From JABDJL01 sp963664065 (GTDB taxonomy: Bacteria > Pseudomonadota > Gammaproteobacteria > Xanthomonadales > SZUA-36): a stretch of DNA of 64,000 nucleotides. Below the pieces are notes generated by a model. That model did no database searches. It saw only the letters and a list, made by a program, of their open reading frames with translations, and was not told the origin of the DNA. Location of the stretch: positions 372,001 through 436,000 of the forward strand of contig OY760942.1 in assembly GCA_963664065.1 (NCBI GenBank), in the 5' to 3' direction. The position numbers and the translations under genes are program-made. This document shows positions 58,980-64,000 of this stretch, one piece after another. Position 1 is the stretch's first letter, and every line of letters starts with the position of its first letter.

Positions 58980-61657
58980 GTGAGAAACAGGACCATCGAC
59001 GGTCGAAGTCTCTGGCAGATGCCGATCCAGAGGAAACCGGCGAGTGGCTGGAAGCACTACAGGCGGTCATTCAGCGAGATGGTCCGGATCGGGCACATTT
59101 TCTGCTGGAAAACCTGGTGGACTTCACCCGGCGTTCCGGTGGCCACCTGCCGTACGACGGGACCACAGCCTACATCAACACCATTCCGCCCCACCTGGAA
59201 GCTAAGAGCCCCGGTAATTACGAACTGGAGTGGCGTATACGTACACTGGTTCGCTGGAATGCCATGGCGATTGTTTTGCGCGCCGGCAAGAGAGGTGGTG
59301 AGCTGGGTGGACATATAGCCACTTTCGCCTCGGCAGCGACTTTGTACGATGTCGGTTTCAATCATTTCTTCCGTGGTTCGGACCACGCGGGTGGTGGTGA
59401 CCTGGTGTACATCCAGGGCCACTCATCACCAGGAATCTATGCACGTGCATTCCTTGAAGGACGCCTGAGCGAAGAACAACTGGACAGGTTCCGGCAGGAA
59501 GTGGAAGGTGGCGGACTGAGTTCCTATCCGCACCCCTGGCTGATGCCGGATTTCTGGCAGTTGCCTACCGTTTCCATGGGTCTAGGCCCCATCATGGCAA
59601 TCTACCAGGCCCGGTTCCTGAAGTATCTGCACAACCGCGAAATTGTCGACACCTCCGACCGCAAGGTCTGGTGTTTCCTGGGTGACGGTGAATCCGATGA
59701 GCCGGAATCCCTTGGTGCGATCTCGCTGGCGGGGCGCGAGCACCTGGACAACCTGATCTTCGTAGTCAACTGCAATTTGCAGCGGCTCGACGGACCGGTG
59801 CGCGGCAACGGCAAGATCATCCAGGAACTCGAAAGTGTGTTCCGTGGCGCAGGATGGAACGTGATCAAGCTGATTTGGGGTTCGTACTGGGATCCGCTAC
59901 TGGCCAAGGACGAGAAAGGATTGTTACGCCACCGCATGGAAGAAGCGCTGGACGGCGAATACCAGAACTACAAGGCCAAGGGCGGTGCTTATACCCGGGA
60001 ACATTTCTTTGGCACTTACCCCGAGTTAAAGGAAATGGTCGCCAGCATGTCAGACCGGGACATCTGGCGGCTGAACCGCGGCGGGCATGATCCGCATAAG
60101 ATTTACGCCGCCTACGATGCTGCGACCCGTCATGCGGGACAGCCCACTGTGCTGCTGGCCAAGACAGTCAAGGGTTATGGCTTGGGCACCGCCGGTGAAG
60201 CACAAAATATTACGCACCAGCAGAAAAAGATGGATGTGGAGGCCATTCGACAGTTCCGTGACCGTTTCAATGTCCCCATAGACGATGAAACCCTCGAGGA
60301 AGTGCCGTACTACCACCCCGGGGAGGACAGCCCGGAAGCAAAATACCTGAAGGAACGACGTGAAGCGCTGGGGGGCTTTTTACCCAGGCGCGTGCACGAA
60401 ACCGATCCTCTGCAGATACCCGGCCTGGATGCCTTTGAGTCCTTGCTCAAGTCCACTGGTGAACGCGAGATATCCACCACCATGGCATTTGTACGCGCGC
60501 TTGCCATCATGCTGAGAGACAAGAACCTCAAAGAGAAAATCGTACCCATCGTAGCGGATGAAGCGCGCACCTTCGGAATGGAGGGCTTGTTCCGGCAGCT
60601 TGGAATATATTCGTCCGTGGGACAGTTGTACACGCCAATGGATTCTGACCAATTGATGTTCTACAAAGAAGACAAGAAGGGACAGATCCTGCAGGAAGGC
60701 ATTACCGAGGCCGGAGGGATGTCATCCTGGATAGCCGCAGCCACGAGTTACAGCACCAGCGGTAAGCCGATGATTCCGTTTTTCATTTTCTATTCGATGT
60801 TCGGTTTCCAGCGCGTGGGTGACCTGTGCTGGGCGGCGGGTGATATGCGCTCCCGCGGTTTCCTGCTGGGCGGCACGGCCGGGCGGACCACGCTTAACGG
60901 TGAAGGCCTGCAGCACGAGGACGGCCACAGTCACATGATTTCCGGGCTTGTACCCAACTGCGTTTCCTATGACCCGGCGTTTTCCTATGAACTGGTGGTG
61001 ATTCTCCAGGACGGTCTGCGGCGGATGTATGCCGAGCAGGAAGATGTGTACTACTACATCACCGTCATGAACGAGAATTACAGCCATCCGGATATGCCGG
61101 GGGGTTCCGAACAGGGTATCCGTAAGGGCCTGTACCTGTTCCACGAGGGTGAGGATTCTGAACTCAAAGTGCAGTTGATAGGCTCAGGCACCATATTGCG
61201 GGAAGTGATTGCCGCAGCAGACACACTGCAGCGTGAATACGGCGTGTCCAGCAATATCTGGAGCGCAACCAGCTTTAACGAATTACAGCGTGACGGTGAA
61301 TCAGTGCTGCGCCATAACCGTCTGAACCCTGGCGACGAGCAGACTTCCTGGGTGGCTCAATGCTTGGGCGGGCACCAGGGCCCGGTTGTTGCATCGACCG
61401 ATTACGTAAGCAGCCAGGCCGAGAAAATTCGCGCGGTTTTGCCCCAGGACGACTATTACGTTCTCGGTACCGATGGCTTCGGCCGGTCGGACACGCGTGA
61501 AAACCTGCGCCGGTTTTTCGAAGTGGACAGCCGCCACGTCACTTACACCGCGCTGTACGGCCTGTACAAACGGGACAAGTTCAGCGAAGAAGACCTGTTG
61601 AAAGCGCGGAAACACCTGGAAATCGACCCGGCAAGAACAAACCCGGCGCGTTTGTGA
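58976..61657 (+). CDS. aceE: Pyruvate dehydrogenase E1 component
   Basis: 893 residues, homodimeric type as in E. coli (887). ThDP site GDGESDEPESLGAISLAGRE (near 235) with the distal NCNLQRLDGPVRGNGK, and histidines in GGHLPYDGTTAY and HSSPGIYARAFLEGRL. It decarboxylates pyruvate and passes the acetyl group to the E2 lipoyl lysine. Overlaps maeB by four bases and aceF by four. Confidence 0.98.
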   Translation: MSEKQDHRRSKSLADADPEETGEWLEALQAVIQRDGPDRAHFLLENLVDFTRRSGGHLPYDGTTAYINTIPPHLEAKSPGNYELEWRIRTLVRWNAMAIVLRAGKRGGELGGHIATFASAATLYDVGFNHFFRGSDHAGGGDLVYIQGHSSPGIYARAFLEGRLSEEQLDRFRQEVEGGGLSSYPHPWLMPDFWQLPTVSMGLGPIMAIYQARFLKYLHNREIVDTSDRKVWCFLGDGESDEPESLGAISLAGREHLDNLIFVVNCNLQRLDGPVRGNGKIIQELESVFRGAGWNVIKLIWGSYWDPLLAKDEKGLLRHRMEEALDGEYQNYKAKGGAYTREHFFGTYPELKEMVASMSDRDIWRLNRGGHDPHKIYAAYDAATRHAGQPTVLLAKTVKGYGLGTAGEAQNITHQQKKMDVEAIRQFRDRFNVPIDDETLEEVPYYHPGEDSPEAKYLKERREALGGFLPRRVHETDPLQIPGLDAFESLLKSTGEREISTTMAFVRALAIMLRDKNLKEKIVPIVADEARTFGMEGLFRQLGIYSSVGQLYTPMDSDQLMFYKEDKKGQILQEGITEAGGMSSWIAAATSYSTSGKPMIPFFIFYSMFGFQRVGDLCWAAGDMRSRGFLLGGTAGRTTLNGEGLQHEDGHSHMISGLVPNCVSYDPAFSYELVVILQDGLRRMYAEQEDVYYYITVMNENYSHPDMPGGSEQGIRKGLYLFHEGEDSELKVQLIGSGTILREVIAAADTLQREYGVSSNIWSATSFNELQRDGESVLRHNRLNPGDEQTSWVAQCLGGHQGPVVASTDYVSSQAEKIRAVLPQDDYYVLGTDGFGRSDTRENLRRFFEVDSRHVTYTALYGLYKRDKFSEEDLLKARKHLEIDPARTNPARL

Positions 61658-62994
61658 GTAATCGAATAGAAATAAAGGTGCCCGATATCGGTGAGTTTAC
61701 CGATGTGCCTGTTATCGAGGTCCTCGTATCGGAGGGAGAGCAGGTCGATGCCGAGCAATCCCTGGTGACGCTGGAAAGCGACAAGGCAACCATGGAGGTG
61801 CCATCCCCGGCTGCCGGCGTTATCGTCGAATTACGGGTTGGCCTGGATGACACGGTATCCGAGCGTGACGTGATTGCTGTAATCGAAGTTGAAGAATCCG
61901 TTGCTGAAAGCCCGCAGCCGCAAGCGGAGCCAGAAGAACTAGAGTCCAAAACGGCTGAGCCGCCGAGTAGCCCGGCGAAACCTGCCCCAATCCCGGTCCC
62001 GGAAACAAAAACCGATGCAACAGGCCCAGGTGTCGGCCCCAGGCAGTCACCGCCAGTGAGCACAGGTGTAGATACCACGCTGCCAGCAGGAATTCCGTAT
62101 GCCAGTCCGGCGGTGCGGGCATTTGCGCGGGAACTGGGCGTTGACCTGTTGCGGGTCGACGGCAGCGGTAGAAAGCAAAGGATTTTGCGCGATGATGTAA
62201 CCGCATTTGTGAAATCCGTGATGTCTGGTACTGCTGCACCGGCGGTAAGCCCGGGCTTTGAAGTTGCGCCGCAGCCCAAGGTCGATTTCAGCAAGTTTGG
62301 CGATACCGAGTTGCTGGCCCTTTCCCGCATCAACAAGATTTCTGCCAGGTTTCTGCACCGGAACTGGGTGCGCATTCCGCATGTCACGCACAACGACCAT
62401 GCGAATGTCACCGAAATGGAGGTCTTTCGAAAGGCCAACACCGCCAGGGCACTGGAACAGGGATATAAATTGACGCCGTTAATGTTCCTGATCAAGGCCT
62501 GCGTCGCGGCATTAAAGGAATTTCCGAGATTCAACGCTTCCCTGGATCCCGATGAGGAGCACCTGGTACTCAAGAAGTACTTTCATATCGGCATTGCCGT
62601 TGACACGCCGGATGGCCTGGTCGTTCCGGCGATCCGCGATTGCGACGAGAAGAGCCCTTCAGAACTGGCCATGGAACTGCTTGAAACCAGCAAAAGGGCC
62701 AGGGATGGAAAGCTGACACCCAAAGACCTGCAGGGTGGATGTTTTTCGATCTCGAGCCTCGGTGGAATTGGCGGCTCATCGTTTTCACCGATTATCAATG
62801 CGCCGGAAGTAGCCATCCTGGGCGTGTCACGCTCGCGCATGGAGGCGGTCTGGGACGGAGAAGAATTTCAGCCCAGGCTGATGTTGCCCCTGTCGCTTTC
62901 CTACGATCATCGTGTCATTGACGGTGCGGCGGCGGCGCGTTTCACCCGTTTTCTTGCCGAATGCCTGGAAGATCCGGAACACCTGGTGCTTTGA
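61654..62994 (+). CDS. aceF: Dihydrolipoamide acetyltransferase E2
   Basis: 446 residues from GTG 61654 (overlapping the aceE stop as GTGA). A single lipoyl domain with lysine K44 in LESDKATMEVP, a Pro/Ala/Glu-rich linker, a peripheral subunit-binding domain (ASPAVRAFARELGVDLLRV, RILRDDVTAFV), and the catalytic domain ending in LSYDHRVIDGAAAARF (His and Asp of the HxxxDG motif). One lipoyl domain instead of the three in E. coli; the lpd gene carries a further lipoyl domain. Confidence 0.97.
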   Translation: MSNRIEIKVPDIGEFTDVPVIEVLVSEGEQVDAEQSLVTLESDKATMEVPSPAAGVIVELRVGLDDTVSERDVIAVIEVEESVAESPQPQAEPEELESKTAEPPSSPAKPAPIPVPETKTDATGPGVGPRQSPPVSTGVDTTLPAGIPYASPAVRAFARELGVDLLRVDGSGRKQRILRDDVTAFVKSVMSGTAAPAVSPGFEVAPQPKVDFSKFGDTELLALSRINKISARFLHRNWVRIPHVTHNDHANVTEMEVFRKANTARALEQGYKLTPLMFLIKACVAALKEFPRFNASLDPDEEHLVLKKYFHIGIAVDTPDGLVVPAIRDCDEKSPSELAMELLETSKRARDGKLTPKDLQGGCFSISSLGGIGGSSFSPIINAPEVAILGVSRSRMEAVWDGEEFQPRLMLPLSLSYDHRVIDGAAAARFTRFLAECLEDPEHLVL

Positions 62995-63518
62995 TGGCAC
63001 AAAGACCCCAGCAAGGTGATTCCAGAGCCGGCAGGCGCATGTTGTGGCTGGCAGCCCTTGGCATGCTCGCCGGCCTGACCACCCTGTTCCAGTTCTCTCT
63101 TGGCCAGCGCGGCGAAGTGGTTAGCAGCGTCAATGATTCCGGTCACGCGATGGTTGTGCTGCAGCGTGACCGTAGCGGACATTACCTGGCCGAAGGCGAA
63201 ATCAACGGCCAGGTGGTGACCTTCCTGGTGGATACCGGCGCTACCGATGTTGCATTGCCTGAAGCTATAGCCAGGAAACTGGGCCTTGATTTTGGCCCGC
63301 AGGTTGCCGTTATGACCGTTGCGGGGCCGGTGCGGGCCTGGCGAACCCGTCTCAGGCGGGTAAGCCTGGGCAGCGTCTCGCTCGCGAATGTGAGCGCATT
63401 GATTACCCGCGGACCGATGCAAGAGGTCTTGCTGGGAATGAGCTTCTTGAAACACTTCACGCTTCGCCAGCAAGGCAATGAACTCATCATTGAAAGCGGG
63501 ACCGGATTGAAATCGTGA
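62994..63518 (+). CDS. Membrane-anchored retropepsin-like aspartic protease
   Basis: 174 residues from ATG 62994 (TGATG overlap with aceF). One N-terminal transmembrane helix (about 16-36), then a clan AA aspartic protease fold with catalytic D80 in FLVDTGATDVALP and LLGMSFLKHFTLRQQG near the end. Resembles the TIGR02281 group of small proteobacterial proteases. Its place between aceF and lpd, overlapping both by one to four bases, is unusual; no obvious link to pyruvate dehydrogenase is known to me. The protease domain would face the periplasm. Confidence 0.9.
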   Translation: MAQRPQQGDSRAGRRMLWLAALGMLAGLTTLFQFSLGQRGEVVSSVNDSGHAMVVLQRDRSGHYLAEGEINGQVVTFLVDTGATDVALPEAIARKLGLDFGPQVAVMTVAGPVRAWRTRLRRVSLGSVSLANVSALITRGPMQEVLLGMSFLKHFTLRQQGNELIIESGTGLKS

Positions 63519-64000
63519 GCAAGTCGATTGAAATCCGTGTTCCCGATATTGGAGACTTATCCGATGTTCCGGTGATCGAAGTGCTGGTGGAAGCGGGCGA
63601 TCACGTGATTGCTGAACAGTCTCTGGCAACACTGGAAAGCGACAAGGCCACCATGGAAATCCCTGCTCCGGCCTCAGGAACCATTTCATTGCTTTGCGTC
63701 GCGCTGGGAGACACGGTTTCAGAAGGTACGGTGATCGCTGTGCTTGATGCAGAGGAGGCAAGTATTCAGCAAGGCGGGACAGATACACCTGCTGAAGCTG
63801 AATCCACTGAAGAAACCACCCCAGGGCCGCTAGCCCCACAAAGTACCCCACCGGCCGTTCCCCAGGGGGATTTTGACTTTGATGTCGTGGTGCTTGGCTC
63901 AGGACCGGGTGGTTATACCGCGGCATTCAGAGCCGCTGACCTTGATTTGAAGGTGGCATTGATCGAACGATATTCCGTGCTGGGAGGCGTCTGTCTCAAC
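63515..64000 (+). CDS. lpd: Dihydrolipoyl dehydrogenase with N-terminal lipoyl domain (partial)
   Basis: GTG 63515 overlaps the protease stop (GTGA). The first 80 residues are a lipoyl domain (LESDKATMEIP) close to that of aceF, then a Pro/Glu linker, then the start of the E3 FAD domain (FDVVVLGSGPGGYTAAFRAA and GGVCLN, the first cysteine of the CxxxxC redox pair). It is cut off by the end of the window. E3 re-oxidises dihydrolipoamide with NAD+. An extra lipoyl domain on E3 is known in Neisseria and some pseudomonads. Confidence 0.95.
   Translation, partial: MSKSIEIRVPDIGDLSDVPVIEVLVEAGDHVIAEQSLATLESDKATMEIPAPASGTISLLCVALGDTVSEGTVIAVLDAEEASIQQGGTDTPAEAESTEETTPGPLAPQSTPPAVPQGDFDFDVVVLGSGPGGYTAAFRAADLDLKVALIERYSVLGGVCLN

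Noticed and set aside
62907..63926. 339-codon open frame opposite aceF, the protease and lpd
   Set aside because: Antisense to three well-supported genes; composition is that of a shadow frame in GC-rich DNA.

Overview
The window reads as chromosomal DNA of an aerobic, Gram-negative gammaproteobacterium. Supporting signs are three TonB-dependent receptors, a FadE-type acyl-CoA dehydrogenase with a membrane-anchored N-terminus, the aroK-aroB-SPOR-hemE and yggS-proC-yggT/pilT-pilU gene orders, an AceE-type pyruvate dehydrogenase, classic Fur boxes and a cobalamin riboswitch. I see no tRNA, rRNA, CRISPR array, intact transposase or prophage. The genus cannot be fixed from sequence reading alone; an environmental, possibly marine, gammaproteobacterium fits best.

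Layout. 0-4.7 kb: a receiver/histidine-kinase hybrid, then an iron locus (FecA-like receptor divergent from bfd and bfr, with three Fur boxes). 4.8-8.9 kb: sufT, the FMN transferase apbE, and a cobalamin riboswitch in front of btuB. 8.9-16.3 kb: fadE with a divergent TetR regulator and a perfect palindrome between them, GTP-type PEP carboxykinase, and an ECF sigma / membrane protein / DUF4097 operon. 16.5-27.1 kb: a large TonB receptor followed by an accessory island of a TPR-sulfotransferase, a methyltransferase, a second sulfotransferase and a complete flavin-dependent tryptophan-type halogenase, facing a cobalamin-type radical SAM protein. 27-36.8 kb: a two-GTPase membrane protein, hemE, a SPOR protein, aroB, aroK, exosortase H, pdxH, yggT, proC, yggS. 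36.9-46.3 kb: pilT and pilU, an OmpR/histidine-kinase pair, small envelope proteins and an alanine/glycine:cation symporter. 46.5-64 kb: central carbon metabolism (tkt, gap, pgk, pyk, class I aldolase, maeB, aceE, aceF, lipoyl-bearing lpd), interrupted by an octaheme cytochrome-TPR gene and a HAD phosphatase.

Metabolic logic. FadE, PEP carboxykinase and malic enzyme suit growth on fatty or organic acids with gluconeogenesis; the glycolytic/pentose block feeds the maeB-aceE-aceF-protease-lpd operon, whose genes overlap by one to four bases. Iron (Fur, Bfr), cobalamin (riboswitch, BtuB) and heme (hemE) supply are all represented.

The most unusual features are: (i) four otherwise well-conserved genes broken in this sequence (TPR-sulfotransferase frameshift, double-GTPase frameshift, pilT frameshift with a small deletion, octaheme cytochrome with an in-frame amber codon); (ii) several perfect inverted repeats with 12-21 bp arms, one inside a coding region and two that together fill an entire intergenic space; (iii) a dispersed REP-like family and a separate 56-bp repeat; (iv) a three-way-junction-like leader in front of the symporter gene that I cannot assign to a known riboswitch class; (v) the halogenase/sulfotransferase/methyltransferase island, which may make or modify an unknown halogenated, sulfated product.
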